A stretch of DNA of 58,247 nucleotides from Brevibacterium renqingii (GCF_017808105.1 NZ_JADBHF010000018.1:1-58247), one strand, 5' to 3'. Shown: positions 45,374 to 54,517, counted from the stretch's first letter. A program made the numbers and translations. The notes: a model not told the origin generated them from the sequence alone.

Positions 45374-46317
45374 GCGGCGCTCCTGATGCGTGGGTCGATT
45401 ACGGGCACGAGGATGTCGACCACGAGGTTGATGATGAGCACCAGCAGGACGAGGACCATGACGATGCCCTGGACGGCGACGAGGTCGCGGTTGGCCACCG
45501 CCCGGACGAGTTCGGAGCCGATGCCGGGCAGGACGAAGATCTGCTCGATGATCACGGCTCCGACCAGCAGGGTCGCCAGCTGGACGCCGGCGACGGTGAT
45601 CACAGGGATCGCAGCATTGCGAAGCCCGTGGACGAACAGGGCCTTCGTCCGGGTCAGACCCTTCGCACGGGCGGTGCGGATGAAGTCCTCGCGCATGACG
45701 TCGAGGACGGCCGACCGCACATATCGGGTGAGGATCGCGGCCTGCACGAGTGCGAGGGAGACCACCGGCAGGACGAGGCGGAGCAGGAATCCACCGAAGC
45801 CCTCGATCGGTGCCATCCACCCTTGGGAGGGGAACCATCCGAGGGTGAGCGAGAAGACGATGACGAGGATGATGGCGGCCAGGAAGTTCGGAATCGCGAT
45901 GCCGATCTGGCTCGCCGCGGAGATCGTCACCCCGATCCAGTTGCGCTGCTCGAGAGCGGCGAAGGTGCCCAGAGGCACGGCGATGACGACCGACAGTGCG
46001 ATTGCGGCGATGACGAGGATCGCGGTGACCTGGACGCTGCTGACGATGACGGGGGTGATCTCGGCGCCGGTCACGTAGGAGGTGCCGAAATCTCCCCCGA
46101 GCATTCCGAGCACCCAGTCGAAGTACCGGATCACGGGCGGCCGATCGAGACCGTATTGGGCTTCGAGTGCCGCCACCGCCTCAGGAGTGGCATTCGTGCC
46201 CAGAGCCACCTGTGCGGCGTTTCCCGGCAGAAGGCTCATCAGAGCGAAGACCACCACAGAAGCGAAGATGAGGGAGAGCGCGAACTGGGTCGCGCGGCTG
46301 AGCGCGTAGTTGAGCAT
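45370..46317 (-). CDS. Oligopeptide ABC transporter permease (DppB type)
   Basis: A 315-residue permease with six membrane helices. The first helix (FALSLIFASVVVFALMSLLPGN), the LDRPPVIRYFDWVLGMLGGDFG stretch and the EAA-type coupling loop DFIRTARAKGLTRTKALFVHGLRN fit DppB/OppB. It starts 12 bp after the solute-binding protein stop and overlaps the DppC-type gene by 4 bp. Confidence 0.95.
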   Translation of the reverse strand: MLNYALSRATQFALSLIFASVVVFALMSLLPGNAAQVALGTNATPEAVAALEAQYGLDRPPVIRYFDWVLGMLGGDFGTSYVTGAEITPVIVSSVQVTAILVIAAIALSVVIAVPLGTFAALEQRNWIGVTISAASQIGIAIPNFLAAIILVIVFSLTLGWFPSQGWMAPIEGFGGFLLRLVLPVVSLALVQAAILTRYVRSAVLDVMREDFIRTARAKGLTRTKALFVHGLRNAAIPVITVAGVQLATLLVGAVIIEQIFVLPGIGSELVRAVANRDLVAVQGIVMVLVLLVLIINLVVDILVPVIDPRIRSAA

Positions 46318-46329
46318 CGAACCGAGTCG

Positions 46330-47829
46330 TCAGTTCCAGCTCAGATCGGCGATCCTGAACGCGTCGGAGACCCTGTTGGCGGGGATCCCGGCGATATCGG
46401 ATTTGGCGATGACGAGGTTCGGGAACAGGAACAGGAAGTCCGAGGCCGCGTCGTCGGTGATCGTTCTCGCGATCTCCTTCATCCCCGAGATGTAGTCCTC
46501 TTCGGTTCCCGTATCGGCCTTCTTCGCGATCTTCTTGATCGACGAATCGTCGTAGCCGATGTAGTAGTCGTGGGAGAACACCGTGAGGATGTCCCTCGGT
46601 TCGGCGTGGTTGATCACCGACATGTCGAAATCGTGTTCCGTGAACGTCTTGTCCAACCACACGGCCGGGAACTCCTGGGTCTTGATCTTCGCCTTGAGCC
46701 CGACCTCTTCGAGCTGCGCGGACACGATTTCGGAGATCGCTTTGGCGTACGGGAGGTTGGGCACGGTGAACGTGAACTCCTCACCCTTGATCCCGGCCTC
46801 GCTGACGAGCTTCTCGGCCTTCTTCGGGTCGTACTCCCACACCCCTGTGAGGTCCTCGTAGTAGGGGTCGGTCGGGGGCACCATCGAGCCGATGAGTTCG
46901 CCGTATCCTGCCCAGGCGGTGTCGAGGACGGCCTTGCGGTCGACGGCGTGCATGACGGCTTCGCGAGCCTTCTTGTCCTTGAAGATGCCTTCTGCATTGT
47001 TCATCGACAGCACGACTTCGCCATTCGTGGTGCCGGAGACGATCTGGTAGTCGTCACTCTGGAACTCGCCCGCGAGTTCGGGAGCCTGCAGGTTGGAGAC
47101 GAGGTCGATCTCTCCTGACTTCAAAGCGTTCGACGCCGAGACCGCGTCCTTGAAGTACTTGAATTCCACGGTCTTCAGCGCCGGCTTCTCACCCCAGTAG
47201 TCATCTCTGGCGGCGAAGTCGATCGACTGGCCGCGAGTGAATTCCTCGATCGCGAAGGGCCCAGTGCCGATCGCCTCATTGGCCAGGTCCGTCGTGCCCT
47301 CGGTGTCGAAGACGGCGCCGACGAGGCTGGTGAGGTTGAACAGCCAGGTGTTCGACGGCCTCTCCAGCTCGATCTCGACGGTGTGTTCGTCCGGGGTCTC
47401 GATGGACTCGACGATGTCCATCTTCGACTTCAGCGCGTTCTTCCAGTCGTTCTGCACCCGCTCGTAGGAGAATTTCACGTCCTCACTGGTCAGGTCTGCG
47501 CCATTGGAGAACGTCACATTTCGGCGCAGGTCGAAGGTGTAGGTCTTGCGGTCCTCGGAGAGCGACCAGTCCTCGGCCAGGGCCGGTTGGATCTCACCCT
47601 CTTCATCGAGGCGGACCAACGATTCGTAGACGTTCTCCATCAGGGCCTCTGGGATGGCCACACCCGAAGTGGACGTGAAGTCGAGGTTCACGGGCTCGGC
47701 GGTGAACGCGATGCTCATCGAGTCCTTCTCCTCCGCCTCACTGCCCGAGTCGGATGCTCCTGCCGAGCAGGCTGTCAGCAACAGGCTCGCAGCGGCAGCG
47801 CCCGCCACCCACATGCGCGGAGTCTTCAT
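46330..47829 (-). CDS. Oligopeptide-binding lipoprotein (DppA/OppA type)
   Basis: A 499-residue extracellular solute-binding protein of family 5. The signal peptide ends in a lipobox LLTAC with Cys21, so it is membrane-anchored. The body has the family SBP_bac_5 pattern: ALAEDWSLSEDRKTYTFDLR, VTFSNGADLTSEDVKFSYER, AIGTGPFAIEEF and DDYWGEKPALKTVEFK. It delivers peptides or related amides to the DppB/C-type channel. ATG 47829 follows GAGGAGAACA. A 13-bp palindrome lies between the -35 and -10 regions about 75-85 bp upstream, so the operon is likely regulated. Confidence 0.95.
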   Translation of the reverse strand: MKTPRMWVAGAAAASLLLTACSAGASDSGSEAEEKDSMSIAFTAEPVNLDFTSTSGVAIPEALMENVYESLVRLDEEGEIQPALAEDWSLSEDRKTYTFDLRRNVTFSNGADLTSEDVKFSYERVQNDWKNALKSKMDIVESIETPDEHTVEIELERPSNTWLFNLTSLVGAVFDTEGTTDLANEAIGTGPFAIEEFTRGQSIDFAARDDYWGEKPALKTVEFKYFKDAVSASNALKSGEIDLVSNLQAPELAGEFQSDDYQIVSGTTNGEVVLSMNNAEGIFKDKKAREAVMHAVDRKAVLDTAWAGYGELIGSMVPPTDPYYEDLTGVWEYDPKKAEKLVSEAGIKGEEFTFTVPNLPYAKAISEIVSAQLEEVGLKAKIKTQEFPAVWLDKTFTEHDFDMSVINHAEPRDILTVFSHDYYIGYDDSSIKKIAKKADTGTEEDYISGMKEIARTITDDAASDFLFLFPNLVIAKSDIAGIPANRVSDAFRIADLSWN

Positions 47830-47902
47830 TGTTCTCCTCGAAATCGCCGACCGCCGAAGGGCCGTTCACCAACACACAAGCATCGCCAGTGTATCCGATG
47901 TT

Positions 47903-47915
47903 CTCACCTGGTGAG
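47903..47915. promoter_or_regulatory. 13-bp palindrome at the peptide transporter promoter
   Basis: CTCACC-T-GGTGAG is a perfect 6-1-6 inverted repeat, located just upstream of a TACACT hexamer (47893-47888) that may be the -10 of the operon. This suits repressor control; the regulator is unknown. Confidence 0.45.
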
Positions 47916-47956
47916 GCGCTCACGTTCGCATGCTGGAGCCTGCGGGGCGGCGGCCT

Positions 47957-48562
47957 TCAGAGGTTCGGCTCCTCCGCCAGGATCTCGGCCAGGGCATCGA
48001 AGGCGAGTCGACGGTGGGAACGGGAATTCTTCTCTTCCGGACTCATCTGTGCGGCGCTGATCGTCGACCCTTCGGGCACGAAGATCGGATCGTAGCCGAA
48101 GCCGTTCTCTCCCTCCGGCTCGGTGGCAAGACGCCCGGGCATGATGCCCTCGGTGGTGAATTCGCGGCCGTCAGCGGTCACGGCGGCCGCCGCACAGCGG
48201 AACTGCGCACCACGGTGTTCGGACGCGATGTCCGACAGCTGCGCGAGCAGGAGTTCGAGGTTGGCCCGATCGTCGCCGTGTCGGCCGGACCAGCGGGCGG
48301 AGAAGATGCCCGGTGCCCCGCCGAGGACGTCGACGCTGATGCCCGAGTCGTCGGCGATGGCGGTGTGACCGGTCGCCGCAGCCGCGGCACGCGCCTTGAT
48401 GAGCGCGTTCTCGGTGAACGTGACTCCGGTTTCGGCGACATCGCCGAGTCCTGCCTCGGCGGCGGTGAGCACCTGGGTGTCGGAGCCGAGGACGGGTCCG
48501 AGGATGGTCAGCAGCTCGCGCTTCTTGCCCTCATTGTGAGTGGCGAGGACGAAGGTCGTCAT
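47957..48562 (-). CDS. rdgB: XTP/dITP diphosphatase (HAM1/RdgB)
   Basis: A 201-residue house-cleaning enzyme that hydrolyses ITP, dITP and XTP to prevent their use in nucleic acids. [14 protein letters not shown] starts the domain; [16 protein letters not shown] and [23 protein letters not shown] carry the acid residues for magnesium and catalysis, and FGYDPIFVP the base-binding part. ATG 48562 shares 4 bp with the rph stop. The pair rph-rdgB is widespread. Confidence 0.96.
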   Translation of the reverse strand: MTTFVLATHNEGKKRELLTILGPVLGSDTQVLTAAEAGLGDVAETGVTFTENALIKARAAAAATGHTAIADDSGISVDVLGGAPGIFSARWSGRHGDDRANLELLLAQLSDIASEHRGAQFRCAAAAVTADGREFTTEGIMPGRLATEPEGENGFGYDPIFVPEGSTISAAQMSPEEKNSRSHRRLAFDALAEILAEEPNL

Positions 48563-49281
48563 CCGGCGAGCACTTCGGACTGGATGCGGGTGAGTTCGGT
48601 GCACCCGTGGCCGGCGAGGTCGAGCAGTTTGCCGAGCTCATCGCGGTCGAACGGTGCGCCCTCGGCGGTGCCCTGGACTTCGATGAACTTTCCGGACCCG
48701 GTCATGACGACATTCATGTCCGTCTCGGCGCGGGAGTCCTCGACGTACGGCAGGTCGAGGAGGGGCTCTCCATCGATGATGCCGACGCTGACGGCCGCCA
48801 CTGAGTCGATGAGCGGCTGGTGGGCGGCGGGGATCAGCCCGGTCGAGCGCCCCTTGTCGATGGCCTTCGCCAGCGCCACGTAGGCACCGGTGATCGAGGC
48901 CGTGCGGGTGCCGCCGTCGGCCTGGAGGACGTCGCAGTCGAGGACGAGCGTGTTCTCGCCGAGCTTGTCCATGTCGATGACAGCCCGCAGGCTGCGGCCG
49001 ATGAGACGGGAGATCTCGTGAGTGCGTCCGCCCTGTTTGCCCTTGACCGACTCGCGTGTGCTGCGTGAGTCCGTGGCCCGCGGCAGCATCGCGTACTCTG
49101 CGGTGACCCAGCCGCGGCCCTGTCCCTTGAGCCAGCGAGGCACCCCCTCGGTCAGCGAAGCGGCGCAGAGGACGCGGGTGCTGCCGAATTCCACGAGCGC
49201 GGATCCTTCGGCGGTGTTGATCCAGTCGGGGGTGATCCGGACTTCACGGAGTTCGTCTGCTGCACGGCCGTCTGCTCGCAC
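48559..49281 (-). CDS. rph: Ribonuclease PH
   Basis: A 240-residue phosphorolytic 3'-5' exonuclease that trims tRNA 3' ends. The family frame is clear: [50 protein letters not shown] with the phosphate-binding arginine, and [20 protein letters not shown] with the catalytic acids. The GTG start at 49281 has GAGG eight bases upstream. It follows the metallo-hydrolase gene and overlaps rdgB. Confidence 0.97.
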   Translation of the reverse strand: MRADGRAADELREVRITPDWINTAEGSALVEFGSTRVLCAASLTEGVPRWLKGQGRGWVTAEYAMLPRATDSRSTRESVKGKQGGRTHEISRLIGRSLRAVIDMDKLGENTLVLDCDVLQADGGTRTASITGAYVALAKAIDKGRSTGLIPAAHQPLIDSVAAVSVGIIDGEPLLDLPYVEDSRAETDMNVVMTGSGKFIEVQGTAEGAPFDRDELGKLLDLAGHGCTELTRIQSEVLAG

Positions 49282-49348
49282 TGTGTGCCTCTTTCATGTC
49301 TCGATTGCGGTGTCGGTTGCTGCCGCGCTCTCTTTTGCGAGCGTCGGC

Positions 49349-50170
49349 TCATACGGTCCAGGTGGCTCCGGGTTTGGCGAGTTCGATGGGACCGCGGTAT
49401 TCGCCGGCTGCCTCACCGCGGACGATGGAGCAGTCGGTCCAGATCGGGATATGAGTGAGCACGAGCGAGGACACCTCGGCATTCTGTGCCACGCGTCCGG
49501 CGCGCCTGCCCGTGAGATGGATTCCCCGAGCTGTGTCACGGTCCTCCTGGAACGCCGCCTCACAGAGGAAGAGATCGGCCCCCTTGGCAGCCGCCACGAG
49601 ATTGTCGCATTCGTCGCTGTCGCCGGAATAGGTGATGACGCGGCCTCTCGCGTCGGTGACGCGCAGCGCGTAGGTCTCCACGGGATGGTCGACGAGGAAG
49701 GATTCGACCGTCAGGGACCCGATCTGGTGTCGGGAGCCGTGATCGAGGTCGGTGAAGTCGAAGGCATGGTCGAAGTCCGAATCGTCTCCCCCGTTCGCGA
49801 CCGGAGATCTGCCGGGTTCGGTGTAGTAAGCCCGGGTCAGTCGTTCCTTCGCTCGGGGCGGGGCGAAGACCGGGGTCCGGGTGCGGATCGTGCCCGTGTC
49901 GGAGATATCTCCGTTGAAGAACTTCGGGTCGAAGCAGTGTTTGACGTAGAGCCCGGTCATGTCCATGCAGTGGTCAGGATGCAGGTGGCTGAGCACGATC
50001 GCCGTGAGCCGGTCTGTGTCGACGGTCTGCTGCAGGGGGCTGAGGGCACCGGAGCCGAGGTCGAGCACGATGCGGGTGGGCGTGTCCTCCTCGGTTTCGA
50101 TGAGGTAGCAGCTGGCGAGCGCTCCACGCCCCGGGAAGGATCCGGCGGTGCCGATGGCAGTGAGTCTCAT
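49349..50170 (-). CDS. MBL-fold metallo-hydrolase, Rv1339-like
   Basis: A 273-residue metallo-beta-lactamase-fold hydrolase. The zinc ligands His62, His64, Asp66 and His67 sit in SHLHPDHCMDM; later ligands include FLVDHPVETYAL, TYSGDSDECD and VLTHIPIW. It resembles RNase Z/CpdA-like proteins, and by position between DUF2017 and rph corresponds to mycobacterial Rv1339, reported as a cyclic-AMP phosphodiesterase. A cAMP role here is inference by synteny. ATG 50170 overlaps the DUF2017 stop by 4 bp. Confidence 0.9.
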   Translation of the reverse strand: MRLTAIGTAGSFPGRGALASCYLIETEEDTPTRIVLDLGSGALSPLQQTVDTDRLTAIVLSHLHPDHCMDMTGLYVKHCFDPKFFNGDISDTGTIRTRTPVFAPPRAKERLTRAYYTEPGRSPVANGGDDSDFDHAFDFTDLDHGSRHQIGSLTVESFLVDHPVETYALRVTDARGRVITYSGDSDECDNLVAAAKGADLFLCEAAFQEDRDTARGIHLTGRRAGRVAQNAEVSSLVLTHIPIWTDCSIVRGEAAGEYRGPIELAKPGATWTV

Positions 50171-50745
50171 TCGTCGTCTTCCCCTTGCGTCCGCGACAGC
50201 AAGGTCGTCGTCAGCCGATCCTGCACCCAAGTCAGGAAGTCGTACAGAGTCAGTGTGAGGTCCTCTGATTCGGAGAGCTCCTCGCGGTGGGCGTACTTCT
50301 CCTCCTGTGCCTCTTCGGTGTCGATGCCGAGTCGCACGGCGAGCACCAGCCGCAGATCATTGAGCCCCTTCATCCAGGCCAGGACCTCGTCATGGGTCAG
50401 GGTGATTTCGGTGCCCTTGCTCAGTCCCAGCAGCACGATGCGCACGTTGTGGGATTTGGCCTGCTTGAGGTCGAATTCGGTGAGACGGCGGAATTCGGCG
50501 GAGCGCTCCTCGTCTTCGGGATCGACGTCCGGCAGCAGCCTCAGAAGGGCAGGATCGTCCGGGCGGGGTCGGTCGACGAGGCCGAGACGGGCCTCCCAGT
50601 TCTCCGAGTCCGGCCGATCCCCGTCCTCGTCGCCGTCTTCGGACAGCAGCGCCGAGAGGTCGGTGAAGACCGTGAGCATGAGTGAGCGTTCGTTGTCTTC
50701 GAGTCTGAGGACGACATCGTCCCCACGTGCGTCGATGGCGGCCAT
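50167..50745 (-). CDS. DUF2017 family protein
   Basis: A 192-residue acidic protein of the DUF2017 family, whose gene nearly always follows clpS in actinobacteria. LDDNERSLML-like N-terminal and SEDLTLTLYDFLTWVQDRL C-terminal helical parts are visible. There is no catalytic motif and no membrane segment. It starts 4 bp after the clpS stop and overlaps the MBL gene, which suggests a link to proteolysis by ClpS; the molecular role is unknown. Confidence 0.9.
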   Translation of the reverse strand: MAAIDARGDDVVLRLEDNERSLMLTVFTDLSALLSEDGDEDGDRPDSENWEARLGLVDRPRPDDPALLRLLPDVDPEDEERSAEFRRLTEFDLKQAKSHNVRIVLLGLSKGTEITLTHDEVLAWMKGLNDLRLVLAVRLGIDTEEAQEEKYAHREELSESEDLTLTLYDFLTWVQDRLTTTLLSRTQGEDDE

Positions 50746-50748
50746 GTG

Positions 50749-51054
50749 TCAGTCGGATCCTGGATCGGGTTGGCAGGCGGCCCACAGGCCGTATTCATGC
50801 ATCGCTTGAGTGTCTCTCTCCATGGCTTCGCGACCTCCGGTGGCGACCACGGAGCGACCGTTCTCGTGGACTTCGAGCATGAGCGCGTGGGCTTTGTCCT
50901 CGGAATATCCGAAATAACTCTGGAACACGAAACTGACATAGCTCATGAGATTGACCGGGTCGTTGAAGACCACGGTCCTCCAGGGCTTGGCCAGATCCTC
51001 GGCAGGTCGGACGTCGACCGCCGGCTCCAGAACTGGTGTCGTTGGATTGCTCAC
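50749..51054 (-). CDS. clpS: ATP-dependent Clp protease adaptor ClpS
   Basis: A 101-residue adaptor that hands N-degron proteins to ClpC/ClpA. WRTVVFNDPVNLMSYVSFVFQSYFGYSEDKA contains the ClpS core with the FNDPVN motif and helices for N-terminal residue recognition; HENGRSVVATGGREAME is the second conserved stretch. The start is GTG 51054 with GGAAAC before it. It heads clpS-DUF2017-MBL-rph-rdgB and is divergent from pncB, as in mycobacteria. Confidence 0.96.
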   Translation of the reverse strand: MSNPTTPVLEPAVDVRPAEDLAKPWRTVVFNDPVNLMSYVSFVFQSYFGYSEDKAHALMLEVHENGRSVVATGGREAMERDTQAMHEYGLWAACQPDPGSD

Positions 51055-51106
51055 GTTTCCAGCTTACGGCAGAACACTGACGCTGTCGTGACGTAAGATC
51101 GCGCCT

Positions 51107-52426
51107 ATGAGTGATCTCACACGGACCGATTCGACGGCGTTCTTCACGGATCAGTACGAATTGACGATGGTGCAGGCCGCCCTGGAATCCGGCGCCGCTC
51201 ACCGCAGGAGCCTCTTCGAAGTGTTCGGTCGCACCCTTCCCGCAGGGCGCCGCTACGGCGTCGTCGCCGGCACCGGCAGAATCCTCGAGATGATCCGCGA
51301 CTTCCGCTTCGACGACGCCGAACTGTCCTTCCTCAGCCGCGAGCAGATCGTCGATGCCCGCACCATCGACTGGCTGGCGGACTACCGCTTCACGGGCAGC
51401 ATCCGCGGGTATGCCGAGGGCGAGATCTATTTCCCGGGCTCGCCGCTGCTGACGATCGAAGCGACGTTCGCCGAGGGAGTCATCCTCGAAACGCTCATCC
51501 TTTCGGCTCTGAACTACGACTGTGCGGTCGCCTCGGCGGCCTCCCGCATGGCGCAGGCGGCCGGTGACCGGCCCTGCGCGGAGATGGGCGGACGACGGAC
51601 GAACGAACATGCAGCGGTGGCAGCGGCACGGGCCGCGGTCATCGGCGGCTTCGCATCGACCTCGAATCTGGCAGCGGGATTGAAGTACGGTCTGCGCACC
51701 ATCGGCACCTCGGCCCACTCGTTCACTCTTCTGCACGACTCCGAGCGTGAGGCATTCGCCGCGCAGCTGAAGTCGCTGGGCACCGATACGACGCTTCTGC
51801 TCGATACCTATGACGTCGAGGAGGCGCTGGAGGTGGCCGTGGAGCTCGCCGGTTCGGAACTCGGCGGTGTGCGGATCGATTCGGGTGATCTCATCGAACA
51901 GGCCGCGGAGGTCCGGGACGGGCTGGACCGCCTCGGCGCTCATGACACGACGATCACCGTCACGAGCGATCTGGACGAGTATGCGATCGCCGCGCTCGCG
52001 GCCTCCCCCGTCGACTCCTACGGAGTCGGCACCCGTGTCGTCACAGGTTCCGGTGCCCCTGCCGCAGGTCTGGTGTACAAGCTCGTGGCTCGCGCCGACG
52101 AGGCCGGAGAATGGACCTCGGTGGCCAAGCACGCGACCGGAAAGCCTTCCCGCGGCGGGCACAAGGAGGCGCTGCGCCTCATCGATGGTGCGATCGCCGT
52201 CGAGGAGGCCGTCGGCATCCCCTCACTGCCCGATGATCTCGGTGAGGGCCGCCGGCTGAGCGTCGACCTGGTCGTCGACGGTGAGGTCGACGAGTCGTTC
52301 CTCGGTGCCGCCGGTGTGAAGCAGGCCTGTGCACGCCACGACGAGTCCCTGGCCGAGCTGCCGCGTTCTGCTCGTCGGCTGCAGGACGGCGAACCGGCGA
52401 TCCCGACGAACTTCTATTCGGCATAA
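51107..52426 (+). CDS. pncB: Nicotinate phosphoribosyltransferase
   Basis: A 439-residue enzyme that turns nicotinate and PRPP into nicotinate mononucleotide for NAD salvage. FFTDQYELTMVQAALESG is the opening signature; GTSAHSFTLLH includes the phosphorylated His, and VRIDSGDL plus GVGTRVVTGSGAPAAG are the phosphate-binding parts. ATG 51107 lies seven bases after TAAGAT, with no Shine-Dalgarno, so the mRNA is probably leaderless. It is divergent from clpS across 52 bp and converges with the helicase gene. Confidence 0.96.
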   Translation: MSDLTRTDSTAFFTDQYELTMVQAALESGAAHRRSLFEVFGRTLPAGRRYGVVAGTGRILEMIRDFRFDDAELSFLSREQIVDARTIDWLADYRFTGSIRGYAEGEIYFPGSPLLTIEATFAEGVILETLILSALNYDCAVASAASRMAQAAGDRPCAEMGGRRTNEHAAVAAARAAVIGGFASTSNLAAGLKYGLRTIGTSAHSFTLLHDSEREAFAAQLKSLGTDTTLLLDTYDVEEALEVAVELAGSELGGVRIDSGDLIEQAAEVRDGLDRLGAHDTTITVTSDLDEYAIAALAASPVDSYGVGTRVVTGSGAPAAGLVYKLVARADEAGEWTSVAKHATGKPSRGGHKEALRLIDGAIAVEEAVGIPSLPDDLGEGRRLSVDLVVDGEVDESFLGAAGVKQACARHDESLAELPRSARRLQDGEPAIPTNFYSA

Positions 52427-52440
52427 GGCTCGGCTTTCGG

Positions 52441-54231
52441 TCATTTGCGGCCGATGAACCAGCCCTGCAGCTTCTTGATCCGTGCCTGGATCTGTTCTCG
52501 CGTCGCCTGAGCCACGGCAGGTCCCCCGCATGCCTTTCGCAGTTCGACATGCACGTTCTGGTGAGGCGTCCCGGTTCGCCGGGACCAGGCTCCGACGAGG
52601 CTCTGGAGCTGATTGCGCTCCTCTTTCATCGCCCTATGTTCCAGTTCGCTCGTGTCCGCCTCGGGCGCAGGTGCCGCCGCTGTCTTGCGTTTGGCCTGGC
52701 GTGCCTGTTGGGTCCGCAGCAGTTCGTGGACCTGATCGGGTTCGAGCAGACCGGGAATCCCGATGAAGTCGAGCTCGTCCTCGGAGCCGACGGCCCCGCC
52801 GGTGCCGAACTCTCCGCCGTCGAACAGGACCCTGTCGAACAGCGCCTCCGCGCCGAGGGCTTCGAACGAGCCGAGCTGGTCGGACGAGGCGCCCTCATTC
52901 CGGTTCGCCTGGTCCATGGCCTGCTCGTCGAAGACGACGACGTCGTTCTCGTCGTCGTTCTTCGGCCGGTCGAGGGCGTGGTCACGTTCGACCTCCATCG
53001 TGTTGGCCAGTGCCAGCAGCACGGGCACCGAAGGGAGGAACACCGAGGCGGTCTCCCCACGTTTGCGAGCACGCACGAAGCGCCCGATGGCCTGCGCGAA
53101 GAACAGCGGTGTCGACGAGGAGGTCGCGTAGACTCCGACGCACAGGCGCGGAACGTCGACTCCTTCGGAGACCATGCGCACGGCGACCATCCACCGGTCT
53201 GTCGAGTTCTGGAACTGCTCGATCCGCTCCGAGGCGCCCGCTTCGTCGGAGAGGACAACTGTCGGCTTCTCGCCGGTGATCTCGTGCAGGCGTTTCGCGT
53301 AGGCCCGCGCCGCCTCCTGATCGGTGGCGATGACCAGGCCGCCGGCGTCGTGGACGGTTCGTCGGACCTCGGTGAGGCGGATGTCGGCGGCCTTGAGCAC
53401 GGCCGGGATCCAGTCGCCCTTCGGGTCGAGCGCAGTGCGCCAGGCCTGCGCGTTGATGTCCTTCGTCGTCTCCTCGCCGAGCACATGCGACATCTCGTCG
53501 CCGGCCTTCGTCCGCCAGGACATGGCTCCCGCATACGCGAGGAAGAGGACGGGACGGACGACGGAGTCCTTGAGCGCCCGACCGTAGCCGTAGGAGTAGT
53601 CCGCCACCGAGGTGCGGATTCCGTTCTCGTCGGGGGCATACGTGACGAATGGGATCGGTGAGGTGTCCGAACGGAACGGGGTTCCGGTCAGGGACAGACG
53701 ACGCACAGCGGGCCCAAAGGCCTCACGCACAGCGTCGCCCCACGACAGAGCGTCGCCGCCGTGATGGACCTCATCGAGGATCACCAGTGTCCGACCGGCA
53801 GCGGTCCGGTTGTGGTGCAGGGTGGGCTTGGCCGCCACCTGCGCATAGGTCAGCGCCACTCCGTGATAGCCGGGAGCGTGCTTGCCCTGAGAATTCTTGA
53901 AATGCGGGTCGAGTTTGATGCCCACGCGTGCCGCTGAATCGGCCCACTGCACCTTCAGGTGTTCGGTTGGGGCGACCACCGTGACCCGATTGACTATCCT
54001 GCGAGCCAGAAGTTCAGCGGCCAGCCGCAGAGCGAACGTGGTCTTGCCGGCTCCGGGAGTCGCGACGGCGAGGAAGTCCTTCGGTTCGTTCTTGAAGTAC
54101 TGCTCGAGGGCCTCGGCCTGCCAAGCACGCAGCTTTCCGGCCGTTCCCCAAGCGGCGCGCTCGGGGAAGGCCGGTGGGAGTTGTTCAGCTGCGGAGGTCC
54201 CTGGTGTTCCTGGGAGACGTTCCGCGGACAT
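52441..54231 (-). CDS. Superfamily II DEAD/DEAH-type helicase
   Basis: A 596-residue helicase of the SSL2/RAD25-like (ResIII) kind. LRAWQAEALEQYF is the Q-like motif, AVATPGAGKTTFALRL Walker A (about 55-70), VILDEVHHGGDA Walker B, SLTGTPFRSD motif III, and FAQAIGRFVRARKRG the arginine finger motif VI. After about residue 400 a variable region and a Lys/Ala-rich helix follow. The protein is cytoplasmic; its nucleic acid target is unknown. It starts directly after the DUF3039 stop, so the two are co-translated. Confidence 0.92.
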   Translation of the reverse strand: MSAERLPGTPGTSAAEQLPPAFPERAAWGTAGKLRAWQAEALEQYFKNEPKDFLAVATPGAGKTTFALRLAAELLARRIVNRVTVVAPTEHLKVQWADSAARVGIKLDPHFKNSQGKHAPGYHGVALTYAQVAAKPTLHHNRTAAGRTLVILDEVHHGGDALSWGDAVREAFGPAVRRLSLTGTPFRSDTSPIPFVTYAPDENGIRTSVADYSYGYGRALKDSVVRPVLFLAYAGAMSWRTKAGDEMSHVLGEETTKDINAQAWRTALDPKGDWIPAVLKAADIRLTEVRRTVHDAGGLVIATDQEAARAYAKRLHEITGEKPTVVLSDEAGASERIEQFQNSTDRWMVAVRMVSEGVDVPRLCVGVYATSSSTPLFFAQAIGRFVRARKRGETASVFLPSVPVLLALANTMEVERDHALDRPKNDDENDVVVFDEQAMDQANRNEGASSDQLGSFEALGAEALFDRVLFDGGEFGTGGAVGSEDELDFIGIPGLLEPDQVHELLRTQQARQAKRKTAAAPAPEADTSELEHRAMKEERNQLQSLVGAWSRRTGTPHQNVHVELRKACGGPAVAQATREQIQARIKKLQGWFIGRK

Positions 54232-54486
54232 CTACTCCTGCGGTCCTTCGGACATCGTCTCGTAGATCTCTTTGCATTTGGGGCAGATCGGGAACCGCTC
54301 GGGATCGCGAGTCGGGACCCACACCTTTCCGCACAAGGCGATCAGCGGAGTTCCTGTCACCATGGACTCCATGATCTTGTCCTTGGGCGCGTAATGGCTG
54401 AATCGCTCGTGGTCTCCGGGCTCGACAAGCTGCTCGGACTGCTCACGTTCGATCGTTGTTGAACCGCCTGAAGCTGGAATGGTCAT
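54232..54486 (-). CDS. DUF3039 protein, zinc-ribbon-like
   Basis: An 84-residue protein of the DUF3039 family. The core is DHERFSHYAPKDKIMESMVTGTPLIALCGKVWVPTRDPERFPICPKCKEIYE, with Cys in LCGK and CPKC likely binding zinc. ATG 54486 lies six bases after TACAAT; GGAG sits within that spacing, so leaderless or weak-SD initiation is possible. Its stop abuts the helicase ATG (TAGATG). Association with the helicase suggests a shared role, perhaps RNA/DNA handling; this is inference. Confidence 0.9.
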   Translation of the reverse strand: MTIPASGGSTTIEREQSEQLVEPGDHERFSHYAPKDKIMESMVTGTPLIALCGKVWVPTRDPERFPICPKCKEIYETMSEGPQE

Positions 54487-54517
54487 GGCTCCATTGTAGT
54501 TCCCTAGAATGTGAGTC
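54487..54517. promoter_or_regulatory. 31-bp divergent promoter pair
   Basis: The minus-strand TACAAT (54498-54493) lies six bases before ATG 54486 and the plus-strand TAGAAT (54505-54510) lies seven bases before ATG 54518. The two -10 hexamers are only 6 bp apart, so each promoter's -35 region must lie within or beyond the opposite gene's start. Confidence 0.75.

Noticed and set aside
45628..47118. 496-codon frame opposite the peptide transporter genes
   Set aside because: Runs across the dppA and dppB genes antisense and is full of Glu/Asp/His shadows.
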